A stretch of 64,000 nt of DNA from MWH-TA3 sp044353905 (GTDB lineage: Bacteria; Actinomycetota; Actinomycetes; Actinomycetales; Microbacteriaceae): assembly GCA_044353905.1 (NCBI GenBank), contig JBILBA010000001.1, positions 124,001 through 188,000 on the forward strand, written 5' to 3'. This document shows, piece by piece, positions 52,281 through 59,896 of this stretch. The number at the start of each line of letters is the position of its first letter. Position 1 is the first letter of the stretch. The position numbers and the translations under genes were made by a program. Below the pieces are notes generated by a model that was not told where the DNA came from, made no database searches, and saw only the letters and a list, made by a program, of their open reading frames with translations.

Positions 52281-53408
52281 GTGAAGATTGTCATCGTCTC
52301 GGAATCGTTCTTGCCCCAGCTCAACGGCGTAACGAATTCCGTGATTCGAGTGGCGCGCCACCAACGAGACCTCGGTAATGATGTTTCCATCGTCGCCCCG
52401 ACTCGGCCAGGCCCCGAGTTTGAGGGCATCCCCGTTCACGTCGTCCCGAGTATCCCGCTCGTCAAGTTTGCTGTGGGAATACCCAGTCTCGCGTTGACGA
52501 ACCTTCTTGACCGACTCGCACCCGACCTCATTCACGTCGCGAGCCCCTTCGCGCTAGGTGCTCAAGCGATTGCCTACGGCCAACGTAACTCGATCGCTTC
52601 GGTCGCCGTCTACCAGACCGACATTGCGGGATACCTCCACCGGTACGGGATGGCGGTTGCCAAGCCGATGGTTGACCGGTTCGTTGCGAGCACTCACAAC
52701 GCGGCGACCGTGACCCTCGCCCCAACCCCGATCGCGCGAGATGCCCTCAAGCAGCTCGGCGTCAAGAACCTCGCGGTGTGGGGACGCGGTGTGGATCTCG
52801 AAGGTTTCCACCCCAACAACCGTTTCGCAGACGACGTCGTCGCCTTCCGACAGAAGCATGCTCCAAACGGTGAGCGGATCATCGGATACGTCGGACGACT
52901 CGCGGCCGAAAAGCAGGTTGACCGGTTCCGCGAACTGGCCGACATTCCCAACACCCGAATCGTGCTAATCGGGGACGGGCCGGATCGCGCGCGGCTGCAC
53001 ACGTTGCTCCCCGCGGGCTCGGTGACTTTTCTCGGCAGCAAGAACGGACGCGAACTTCAGGTTGCGTACGCCGCGATGGACGTGTTCGTGCACTTCGGGA
53101 CCGAAGAAACCTTCGGCCAAACAATTCAGGAAGCACAGGCCGCTGGCGTGCCGGTGGTGGCCCCTCGGTCCGGAGGTCCCATCCACCTGATTGATTCCGG
53201 GGTGGATGGAATTTTGTTCGATGTCGACGCTCCCGAAAGTCCCCGTGTCGCCGTGCAACACTTGGTGGACGACACGGCCCTTCGAGCTCGGATGGGCGAA
53301 GCGGGACGTCGTAGAGTGCTCGGAAAGTCGTGGGAGGCGGTGAATGATGAACTCACTCACCACTACGACGTCGCTCGCACTCGAGTCAAGCGACCTGCCC
53401 TGGCTTGA
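52281..53408 (+). CDS. GT4 family glycosyltransferase (alpha-mannosyltransferase-like)
   Basis: A 375-residue GT-B enzyme. The N-terminal MKIVIVSESFLPQLNGVTNSVIR and HVASPFALGAQAIAYG resemble actinobacterial MgtA/PimB-type mannosyltransferases. The C-terminal domain has IIGYVGRLAAEKQVDRF and the nucleotide-binding E-x7-E segment in HFGTEETFGQTIQEAQAAGVPVVAP. It would act on the inner membrane face on glycolipids. GTG start at 52281. Its end overlaps the next DedA gene by 65 nt. The product is inferred from family. Confidence 0.88.
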   Translation: MKIVIVSESFLPQLNGVTNSVIRVARHQRDLGNDVSIVAPTRPGPEFEGIPVHVVPSIPLVKFAVGIPSLALTNLLDRLAPDLIHVASPFALGAQAIAYGQRNSIASVAVYQTDIAGYLHRYGMAVAKPMVDRFVASTHNAATVTLAPTPIARDALKQLGVKNLAVWGRGVDLEGFHPNNRFADDVVAFRQKHAPNGERIIGYVGRLAAEKQVDRFRELADIPNTRIVLIGDGPDRARLHTLLPAGSVTFLGSKNGRELQVAYAAMDVFVHFGTEETFGQTIQEAQAAGVPVVAPRSGGPIHLIDSGVDGILFDVDAPESPRVAVQHLVDDTALRARMGEAGRRRVLGKSWEAVNDELTHHYDVARTRVKRPALA

Positions 53409-54012
53409 CGCCAACGCGATAATCGACCAGTTTGGCCAGTACGCGCCCTACGCGGTCGCCTTCATCATCTTCATCGAGACCGCGTTCATCCTGACCTCGT
53501 TTCTTCCGGGTGACAGCCTGCTTTTCGTGCTCGGCATCACCCTGGCCGCCAACACCGACTTTCCGATTTGGCTCGCGATTCCTCTGGTCGTTCTCTGCGC
53601 CTTCGTGGGGAGTCAAGTGGGCTTCATGACCGGACACGCGGTCGGACCGGTTTTGTTTGAGCGGCGACACACCTGGATCTTCAATCCGACATTCGTCGCC
53701 AAAGCACACGGTTACTTCGAGAAGTACGGACCGCGCGCGATCATCCTCGCCCGATTTGTTCCGATTGTCCGGGCTCTTGTGCCCATGCTGGCTGGGATCT
53801 CAAAGATGGACCGACGAACGTTCCTCGTCTACAACATCCTCGGCGCCACGATTTGGGTGACAGGACTTGTTGGAATCGGTTACCTGCTGGGCGAAGTGCC
53901 ACTCGTCGCAGACCACATTGACACCGCGATTCTGATCGTGATTGTCGTGACGTCGCTGCCGTTCCCTCTCGAACTGTTGAGGGAATGGCTGATCCGGCGG
54001 CGCAAACGCTAG
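53344..54012 (+). CDS. DedA family membrane protein
   Basis: A 222-residue protein. The start overlaps the glycosyltransferase by 65 nt but is supported by GGAGGCGGTGA immediately before ATGATG, and no better start lies downstream. TSFLPGDSLLFVLGITLAA, GSQVGFMTGHAVGPVLFER and ILARFVPIVRALVPMLAGISKMDRRTFL are DedA blocks. The C terminus is basic (IRRRKR). It likely works with the glycosyltransferase, as a lipid-carrier flippase in envelope glycan synthesis (inference). The stop interlocks with the ugd stop. Confidence 0.9.
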   Translation: MMNSLTTTTSLALESSDLPWLDANAIIDQFGQYAPYAVAFIIFIETAFILTSFLPGDSLLFVLGITLAANTDFPIWLAIPLVVLCAFVGSQVGFMTGHAVGPVLFERRHTWIFNPTFVAKAHGYFEKYGPRAIILARFVPIVRALVPMLAGISKMDRRTFLVYNILGATIWVTGLVGIGYLLGEVPLVADHIDTAILIVIVVTSLPFPLELLREWLIRRRKR

Positions 54013-55184
54013 TTGTTGCCGAAAAGGTCGCGAGTATAAAGTTTGGCTCCGACTCCGGACAGTTCCGGGGTCTCGCGGTTCGCGATAATGACATCCGAAC
54101 GTAAGACAAAGTCGTCGAAGTCTTTCACGAGCTCAACACCCGCAAAGTTGTCGTCACCCAGGTTTGGTTCGAACACGATGACATCGGTGCCGTTCGAGCG
54201 AAGACGATCGATGATCCCGATGATGCTCGATTCGCGGAAGTTGTCGCTTCCCGCTTTCATGATGAGGCGGTAAACGCCAACTGTTTTTGGTTCACGAGCG
54301 AGGATGTCGGAGGTGATGAAGTCCTTGCGCTGCTCGTTCGCCTCGACCACGGCGCGAATGGTGCTCTGCGGGACGTCACGATAATTCGCGAGGAGCTGCT
54401 TGGTGTCTTTCGGCAAGCAATAGCCGCCGTAACCGAATGACGGGTTGTTGTACCCGTCACCGATTCGCGGGTCGAGGCTGACGCCCACAATCACGGCGCG
54501 AGCGTCAAGTCCGCGAACGGCGGCGAACGTGTCCATCTCGTTGAAGTAGGAAACACGAAGCGCGAGGTAGGTGTTCGCGAAAAGCTTGATGGCCTCGGCC
54601 TCGGTCGATTCGGTGAGCAGGATTGGCGGGTTCGAATCGAGCGACGCTGCGGCGAGCAAATCAGCGAAGGCCTGTCCCCGAGCCGTTTGCTCTCCGACGA
54701 TGATGCGCGAAGGGTGCAGGTTGTCATACAACGCGCTGCCCTCGCGCAGGAATTCTGGCGAAAAAACGACGTTCTCTGAATTGAATTTTGCGCGGACGCG
54801 CTCAGTGAACCCAATGGGAACCGTTGACTTCACGACAATGAGCGCTGTCGGGTTGTGCTCGACGACGAGCCCAATCACCGACTCCACACTCGACGTGTCG
54901 AACGTGTCCGCCTCTGGGTCGTAGTTGGTGGGTGTGGCGACGATAACGATGTCAGCCGCGGTAATCGCGGGGACCGAGTCGGTTGTTGCCGTGAGATTCA
55001 ATTCCTTGTCGGCGAAGAACGCCGAAATCTCGACGTCCTCGATCGGCGACACCCGGTTGTTGACCTTCTCAACCTTTGACGCGTCGAGGTCGATTGCGAC
55101 GACCTCATTCTTCTGAGAAAGGAGGACGGCGAGAGAAAGTCCGACGTAGCCAATTCCGGCTACGACGATGCGCTGAGAGGACAT
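54009..55184 (-). CDS. ugd: UDP-glucose/UDP-sugar 6-dehydrogenase
   Basis: A 391-residue protein from ATG 55184, which follows a leaderless -10. IVVAGIGYVGLSLAVLLSQ binds NAD, EFLREGSALYDNLHPSRIIVG is the central signature, and SFGYGGYCLPKDTKQLL holds the catalytic Cys (about 256). The C-terminal domain begins near VGVYRLIMKAGSDNFRESS. It oxidises UDP-glucose (or a relative) to the uronic acid for glycan synthesis. galU in the same window would provide UDP-glucose. Confidence 0.92.
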   Translation of the reverse strand: MSSQRIVVAGIGYVGLSLAVLLSQKNEVVAIDLDASKVEKVNNRVSPIEDVEISAFFADKELNLTATTDSVPAITAADIVIVATPTNYDPEADTFDTSSVESVIGLVVEHNPTALIVVKSTVPIGFTERVRAKFNSENVVFSPEFLREGSALYDNLHPSRIIVGEQTARGQAFADLLAAASLDSNPPILLTESTEAEAIKLFANTYLALRVSYFNEMDTFAAVRGLDARAVIVGVSLDPRIGDGYNNPSFGYGGYCLPKDTKQLLANYRDVPQSTIRAVVEANEQRKDFITSDILAREPKTVGVYRLIMKAGSDNFRESSIIGIIDRLRSNGTDVIVFEPNLGDDNFAGVELVKDFDDFVLRSDVIIANRETPELSGVGAKLYTRDLFGNN

Positions 55185-55190
55185 TCGGCA

Positions 55191-55196
55191 AGTATA
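55191..55196 (-). promoter_or_regulatory. -10 element of a leaderless promoter (ugd)
   Basis: On the minus strand TATACT lies 6 nt before the ATG at 55184. Confidence 0.6.
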
Positions 55197-55267
55197 TCGA
55201 GCGGTCGCTAGCGGGAGTGGGCGGGATAAGGCTAGTGTGACGAGAGGTTCCCGCGAAAGAGGTACAC

Positions 55268-56584
55268 ATGTCCGAACCCGTTCTTCCCGGCGAAGCGACT
55301 CTACGGTCAACCGCCGAAGCGCTCGACGCAGCCGATTCCCTCGCGCACTATCGCGACCAGTTCTACATCGACGACGAGGACGTCTGTTACCTCGACGGAA
55401 ACTCCCTCGGTCGCCTTCCGTTCGGAACGGTGTCCGCCGTCGGCGAGTTCATGAACGACGAATGGGGTGCCGAGGTCGTCGACGGTTGGTCGCACTGGGT
55501 GGACGAAGCGGGGAGCGTCGGTGACGTGCTCGCCGCGACCGCACTCGGAACCGGACCCGGCCAAACCCTCGTCTGTGACACGACCAGCGTGAATCTGTAC
55601 CAGCTCGTCGGTGCCGCGATTCGGGCCAACGCTGGGCGAAAGACGATCATCATCGACGCCGCGAATTTCCCCACCGACCGATACATCGTGCAGGGTCTTG
55701 CCGAGGCGAACGGGATGACGATTGTCACTCTCGATAACGACGGAACGGGCGGCCCAGGGGCCGTGCCCGTCAACACTCGCGACGAGCGGCTCACCGCCGA
55801 GGCACTCGAGCCGTTCCTCACGGAGGATGTCGCCGTGATCACTCTTCAGGCGGTTCAGTATCGCAGCGGTGCTCGATCGGACATCAAAGCCATCAACGAC
55901 CTGGCTCGGTCTCGCGGCATCTATGTCGTGTGGGATTGCGCTCACGCAATCGGTTCCATCGAACTCGACTTCGACGCCAACGGTGTCGACCTTGCGGTGG
56001 GATGCACCTATAAGTATGGGAACAGCGGCCCTGGTGCGCCCGCGTGGCTGTTCGTTCGAAAGGAACTCCACGCGGTTCTTCAACCCCCGATTCAGGGGTG
56101 GTTCGCGCAAGCGGACCAATTCGCGATGGGCCCGGTCTTCGAACCGACCGACACCATCCGCCGTTTCCAGATCGCCTCGCCGTCCATCATGGGTCTGCGC
56201 TCGGTGAACATCGCGTTCGAGATGATCGGTGAAGCCGGCATTTCAGCCATTGCCCGCAAAGCGGAACTTGGCACGGAATTGATGATTCGCCTCGTCGACG
56301 AATGGCTCGTTCCGCTCGGCTTCCGGTTGGGGACACCTCGCGAGGCTCTGAAGCGCGGCGGACACATCACGATTCACCACCCCGACGCCAAGCAGATTGC
56401 CCTCGCGATGCGGAAGGTGTCGAAGGTCGTGCCGGACTTCCGAATGCCGGACGGGATTCGGATGGCAATGGCGCCACTCCCCACCTCGTTCGTCGAAGTG
56501 TGGGACGGGCTCGCTCGAACCCGCGATTTGGTTGCCAGTGGCGACTACCAATCAGTCACAGATGAAGGAAACCGCGTCACATGA
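55268..56584 (+). CDS. kynU: kynureninase
   Basis: A 438-residue PLP enzyme. FYIDDEDVCYLDGNSLGRLPFGT, VCDTTSVNLYQLVGAAI, VWDCAHAIGSIELDFDANGVDLAVGCTYKYGNSGPGAPAW (PLP Lys in TYKYG) and FRLGTPREALKRGGHITI are kynureninase blocks. It cleaves kynurenine to anthranilate and alanine. It overlaps the start of the tryptophan dioxygenase gene as ATGA. No kynurenine formamidase gene is present in the pair. A ribosome site AAAGAGG precedes the ATG. Confidence 0.94.
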   Translation: MSEPVLPGEATLRSTAEALDAADSLAHYRDQFYIDDEDVCYLDGNSLGRLPFGTVSAVGEFMNDEWGAEVVDGWSHWVDEAGSVGDVLAATALGTGPGQTLVCDTTSVNLYQLVGAAIRANAGRKTIIIDAANFPTDRYIVQGLAEANGMTIVTLDNDGTGGPGAVPVNTRDERLTAEALEPFLTEDVAVITLQAVQYRSGARSDIKAINDLARSRGIYVVWDCAHAIGSIELDFDANGVDLAVGCTYKYGNSGPGAPAWLFVRKELHAVLQPPIQGWFAQADQFAMGPVFEPTDTIRRFQIASPSIMGLRSVNIAFEMIGEAGISAIARKAELGTELMIRLVDEWLVPLGFRLGTPREALKRGGHITIHHPDAKQIALAMRKVSKVVPDFRMPDGIRMAMAPLPTSFVEVWDGLARTRDLVASGDYQSVTDEGNRVT

Positions 56585-57399
56585 GCACTCAAGCCCTGAC
56601 ATATACCCAGTACCTCAAGATCGACGAGTTGCTGTCCCTCAATCAGCCGCAGTCTGACGAACACGACGAACCGTTGTTCATCGCGATTCATCAGGTGTAC
56701 GAGTTGTGGTTCAAGCAGATTTTGCACGAGTTCGCCGCCGCCCAGCGCTCCCTCGAGGCCGGCGACACCTTCGCGTCACTCGCAACCCTCGGTCGCATCC
56801 GAACCATCCTGAAGACGTGCGTGAGCCAGCTCGACATCCTCGAGACGATGACGCCGTTGCAGTTCAATTCGTTCCGCGACCGATTGACGTCGGGGTCGGG
56901 TTTTCAGTCCGCACAGTTCCGCGAACTCGAGGCCGTTCTTGGTCGTCGCGATCATGCGGGGGCAAAAGCTTCGTCCGGCACCGGCATGGGAATGAGCGAA
57001 CACCTCGTTGCCGGCTCGCCAGCCCGTCAGCGTGTTGAGGAAGCGATGGCGCGTCGGTCGGTGTGGGATTCGACACTTCGCTACCTTGCCGCCCGCCAGC
57101 ACGCCATTCCCGCCGAGGTTCTCGATCGGGACGTCAGTGCGCCGTATGGTGGAGACGAACGAGTGCAAGACGTGTTACTCGCCGTTCACCGCGATGACCC
57201 CGAAGCCGGCCTTGTGTGCGAATCTCTCGTCGACATCGACGAGGGCATGCAGGAATGGCGATACCGTCACGTGAAGATGGTCGAACGAACAATCGGCAAC
57301 AAGCCAGGTACGGGCGGCTCGAGTGGTGTCGGCTACCTGCAGTCAACGCTGTTCCACTCGGTCTTCCCCGACCTCTGGGCCATTCGCACCAAGTTCTGA
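56581..57399 (+). CDS. kynA: tryptophan 2,3-dioxygenase
   Basis: A 272-residue heme enzyme. FIAIHQVYELWFKQILHEF, FRDRLTSGSGFQSAQFRELEAVLG and EWRYRHVKMVERTIGNKPGTGGSSGVGYL (proximal His in YRH; GTGGSSG binds the substrate) are diagnostic. It opens the indole ring of tryptophan to N-formylkynurenine. It starts inside the kynU stop (ATGA), so expression is coupled. With KynU this would give anthranilate and alanine once the formyl group is removed. Confidence 0.95.
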   Translation: MSTQALTYTQYLKIDELLSLNQPQSDEHDEPLFIAIHQVYELWFKQILHEFAAAQRSLEAGDTFASLATLGRIRTILKTCVSQLDILETMTPLQFNSFRDRLTSGSGFQSAQFRELEAVLGRRDHAGAKASSGTGMGMSEHLVAGSPARQRVEEAMARRSVWDSTLRYLAARQHAIPAEVLDRDVSAPYGGDERVQDVLLAVHRDDPEAGLVCESLVDIDEGMQEWRYRHVKMVERTIGNKPGTGGSSGVGYLQSTLFHSVFPDLWAIRTKF

Positions 57400-57422
57400 T
57401 CCGAATCACGCTTCGTCAACTT

Positions 57423-57443
57423 GGCAATCTCAGTCGGATTGCC
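57423..57443 (+). terminator. candidate terminator after kynA
   Basis: GGCAATC and GATTGCC form a 7-bp stem with a 7-nt loop, 24 nt after the kynA stop. There is no U-run. It could serve both converging genes. Confidence 0.45.
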
Positions 57444-57483
57444 CCTCGTTCGACTCAATCGCCGACCTCCGAGATAGTCCTGG

Positions 57484-58197
57484 TTAGCGGGTCACTTTCT
57501 CGGTCGGAATTGAGGTCCTGACCACAGTGATGTAGCCGGGAGCCGTACCCTTCCACCTCACGGTGATTCTCTTTCGGAGGTCCTTTGAGGTGACGGTGTA
57601 GGTAAACCCCGTAGCTCTTTTGATGGCCTCCCCATTTCTCAACCACTGGTAGGAATAAGCCACCGTCTGATCGAGCGCCGACCAAGGAGATATCTCCGAG
57701 CTCAACAGTTGACCCACCACAGCGTTCCCCGTGACAATCGGGTCGGAGGAGGCTGTAAATGTGCGCCCAGCCAAAACTGCGATCGTTGGGTCGGACTCTT
57801 TTGTCGTCGTCACGTAGGACTCCTTTGCCCCCACCACACGAACCATGATCTGCTTGCCAACAACCCCCGAACCGAGGGTGTAGGACGAGCTTGATGCATT
57901 TCGAATCTTTTTTCCGTTTGCGAACCACCGGTAGGTCATCGTGGTCGGAGTTGGAGCCCAACCGCCGAAAAAGTTTGTCTTTGCAACCAAGGTGTCGCCC
58001 ACGTACGTTTGTCCTACCGCTCCGTCATTTATCTGAAGCACCGGTCGTACAGCAGAGTCAAATGGTAAATCAATAGCGGCATTCCCGACCGATCCCGTTG
58101 GAGCAACGAATGCTTGAGCGCTCGAAAAAGTACCCAGAATTATGGCCATGGCCAGAGCCACCTGTCCAACTGTTCCGTTCAGGATGGAGGTTTTCAC
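57484..58197 (-). CDS. secreted protein with repeated Ig-like units, function unknown
   Basis: A 237-residue protein with an N-terminal signal peptide (GQVALAMAIILGTFSSAQA, cut after about residue 29). Two similar units follow: one around TMTYRWFANGKKIRNASSSSYTLG and one around VAYSYQWLRNGEAIKRATGFTYTVT, each a Tyr-x-Trp then G-x-x-I beta-sandwich pattern found in actinobacterial surface proteins. GTG start with AAAGGAAA upstream. No sorting signal or anchor is seen. Base and codon use look less GC-rich than the neighbours, and it sits beside tRNA-Ala, so it may have been acquired. Confidence 0.78.
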   Translation of the reverse strand: MKTSILNGTVGQVALAMAIILGTFSSAQAFVAPTGSVGNAAIDLPFDSAVRPVLQINDGAVGQTYVGDTLVAKTNFFGGWAPTPTTMTYRWFANGKKIRNASSSSYTLGSGVVGKQIMVRVVGAKESYVTTTKESDPTIAVLAGRTFTASSDPIVTGNAVVGQLLSSEISPWSALDQTVAYSYQWLRNGEAIKRATGFTYTVTSKDLRKRITVRWKGTAPGYITVVRTSIPTEKVTR

Positions 58198-58233
58198 GGG
58201 TATTTCCTTTCGAAGAGTTACCGTAAGCGTAGC

Positions 58234-58314
58234 GTGGAGCTAAGGGGCGCAGCAACCCAGTGGGTTGTTGCGGAAAAGGTAACGAGATTCGGATTGGTGA
58301 GTGGAGCTAAGGGG
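58234..58314. repeat. 14-bp direct repeat of the tRNA-Ala 3' end
   Basis: GTGGAGCTAAGGGG occurs at 58234-58247 and again at 58301-58314, 67 bp apart. The second copy is the 3' end of tRNA-Ala. Duplicated tRNA 3' ends are typical of integration sites, though these are very close together. Confidence 0.6.
58249..58271 (-). terminator. hairpin downstream of tRNA-Ala
   Basis: GCAGCAACCC and GGGTTGTTGC pair with one G-U-type mismatch around a 3-nt loop, about 30 nt after the tRNA-Ala 3' end. It probably terminates the tRNA transcript; no U-run. Confidence 0.5.
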
Positions 58315-58374
58315 ATTCGAACCCCTGACCTTCTCATTGCGAACGAGACGCGCTACCAACTGCGCCATAGCCCC
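58302..58374 (-). tRNA. tRNA-Ala (anticodon CGC)
   Basis: A 73-nt cloverleaf with acceptor GGGGCTA/TAGCTCC that contains the G3-U70 pair that identifies alanine tRNA, and discriminator A. The anticodon stem TCTCG/TGAGA closes on loop TTCGCAA, giving anticodon CGC. The T loop is TTCGAAT. CCA is not encoded. Its 3' end is repeated 67 bp away. Confidence 0.95.
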
Positions 58375-58414
58375 AGGTGTTTCAGGATAGCACCGCGGTT
58401 ATTGGCGCAAAAAC

Positions 58415-59191
58415 TTAGTTCGCGCGTCGAGCACGCAGCGCTGCGCTGATATCGAACGTTCCGGTTGCCTCGGTGTCGGTTTCAATCGCGGGCTCGGTAA
58501 AGCGGAGGTCGGCAGCGGCTCCGGGCTGCGAGGCGCGAGCAGCCTGTTCGCGAATTCGGGCGGCGCGTTCACGGGCAGCGATTGCTTTGGCATGTTCGTC
58601 CGTGACAATCAGGCCCGCGCCGTCCGGAATCGATCGGTGCACGGGAGGGGTTCGAATCGGTGTCCACGTCTCGTCGACGGTGACGGGCGCAGTAGCCTGT
58701 CTCGGCGTCGCAGTCGACTTAGCAACAGGCGCGTCCGCGGTATTGACCGCGACCAAACCGATAACAGCGAGAAGTGCGAATCCCGAACCGAGAACCAGAA
58801 AAGACCACGCCGCGAACACGAAGGCGATTCCCGCTCCTGCGGTGGACACCACAATCGCGAGGGTCAACAACAACTTCATCGTTCGGTGTCTCGCGGCCAG
58901 AGCGGGCGAGGCAGCAAAGACGGCCTGGCGTTGGGTGCGACCGGCGTGACGGTCTTTGGCGCGAGCGAGTCGATCCAACTCACGTCGGTGTTCGACGAGT
59001 TCCCGCGTCGACATCTCGTTCATCGGGGTTCGTGAGCGAATCCCCAGATCCTGGGTCGTTGCGCTGATCCGTCGCGCGTTGCGCTCAATCGTTCGCGATT
59101 CGTGCCGGTCACGCATGCTGGGTGCCAGATAGACGAGCCACAAAAGACCGCCGACGATTAACGTCACGGTCGATCCGATGCCACTGTCCAC
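58415..59191 (-). CDS. actinobacterial membrane protein, function unknown
   Basis: I start at GTG 59191, set by TACCGT 7 nt upstream (258 residues). The first helix is at about 7-22 (TVTLIVGGLLWLVYLAP), followed by a long charged cytoplasmic segment (RDRHESRTIERNARRIS, ELVEHRRELDRLARAKDRHAG). Two more helices lie near 107-128 and 130-150. The C terminus is polar with an Arg/Ala-rich helix (AIAARERAARIREQAARASQ). No family recognised; the layout is common in Microbacteriaceae genes of this locus (recalled, not searched). Confidence 0.7.
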   Translation of the reverse strand: MDSGIGSTVTLIVGGLLWLVYLAPSMRDRHESRTIERNARRISATTQDLGIRSRTPMNEMSTRELVEHRRELDRLARAKDRHAGRTQRQAVFAASPALAARHRTMKLLLTLAIVVSTAGAGIAFVFAAWSFLVLGSGFALLAVIGLVAVNTADAPVAKSTATPRQATAPVTVDETWTPIRTPPVHRSIPDGAGLIVTDEHAKAIAARERAARIREQAARASQPGAAADLRFTEPAIETDTEATGTFDISAALRARRAN

Positions 59192-59198
59192 GTTCCCT

Positions 59199-59204
59199 AC
59201 GGTA
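59199..59204 (-). promoter_or_regulatory. -10 element of a leaderless promoter (membrane protein)
   Basis: On the minus strand TACCGT lies 7 nt before GTG at 59191. It is the third identical hexamer-plus-7 case in the window. Confidence 0.55.
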
Positions 59205-59251
59205 AATCGCGATGAACGAATCCGCGACAAGGCGCGCGGTTGGTGTTTCGC

Positions 59252-59896
59252 TCAGCGAATCGGCGTACGGGCGGCGATTTGGTCGGCTTCCGGAACATCA
59301 GCGAGGCTTTCATCAGCCGTTCCCCTGGTCAACCGAGCGAGCAGCCCGCCAGGAACCTCGTCGATCGTGACGGCGAAACAAAAGTGGTCCCGCCAATCAC
59401 CGTCGATGTGAATGTACCTGCGGCGAAGCCCCTCATATCGCATCCCCAGTTTTCGCACGATTCGAAGCGAGGAAACGTTTTCGGGTCGAATGCAAATCTC
59501 GACGCGATGGATTCCGAGTCCCGTGAAACACCAATCAGCGACGAGCGCAACGGCGGTCGGTGTGATTCCCTTTCCGGCACGGTCCTGTGAAATCCAGTAA
59601 CCGATGGACCCGGACGAGAGCGATCCAAAGGACAGCCCACTGACCGTGATTTGACCGACAACATCGCCGTCGTGTTCGATGATGAACGGCGCGGCCTGGT
59701 TCTGCTTGGCAAGCCTCAGCAACGAGCGGATGATGTCACCGACCGGCGGGAACTCCGAATAGCCGGGAATTGTCGCTTCCCACTGCTGGAGCCATGCACG
59801 ATTGTCCTTGAGCAGCGCTCGAAGCGGCCGCGTATCGCGGGCGCGAATCGAACGGACGTGAACGCCCCCGTGGTTCAGTGACGGGACGAAAATCAC
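59252..59896 (-). CDS. GNAT family N-acetyltransferase (RimJ/RimL type)
   Basis: A 214-residue protein. VRSIRARDTRPLRALLKDNRAWLQQWEATIPG opens the fold; FIIEHDGDVVGQITVSGL, GYWISQDRAGKGITPTAVALVADW (acetyl-CoA pyrophosphate loop) and RPENVSSLRIVRKLGMRYEG follow. It resembles RimJ-like ribosomal-protein N-terminal acetyltransferases; the target is not known. It starts with an ATGA overlap on galU and forms an operon with it, an order seen often in Micrococcales. Confidence 0.9.
   Translation of the reverse strand: MIFVPSLNHGGVHVRSIRARDTRPLRALLKDNRAWLQQWEATIPGYSEFPPVGDIIRSLLRLAKQNQAAPFIIEHDGDVVGQITVSGLSFGSLSSGSIGYWISQDRAGKGITPTAVALVADWCFTGLGIHRVEICIRPENVSSLRIVRKLGMRYEGLRRRYIHIDGDWRDHFCFAVTIDEVPGGLLARLTRGTADESLADVPEADQIAARTPIR

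Noticed and set aside
58234..58314. Active attL/attR pair of an integrated element
   Set aside because: The 14-bp copies are only 67 bp apart and no integrase or cargo lies between them; at most a remnant scar.
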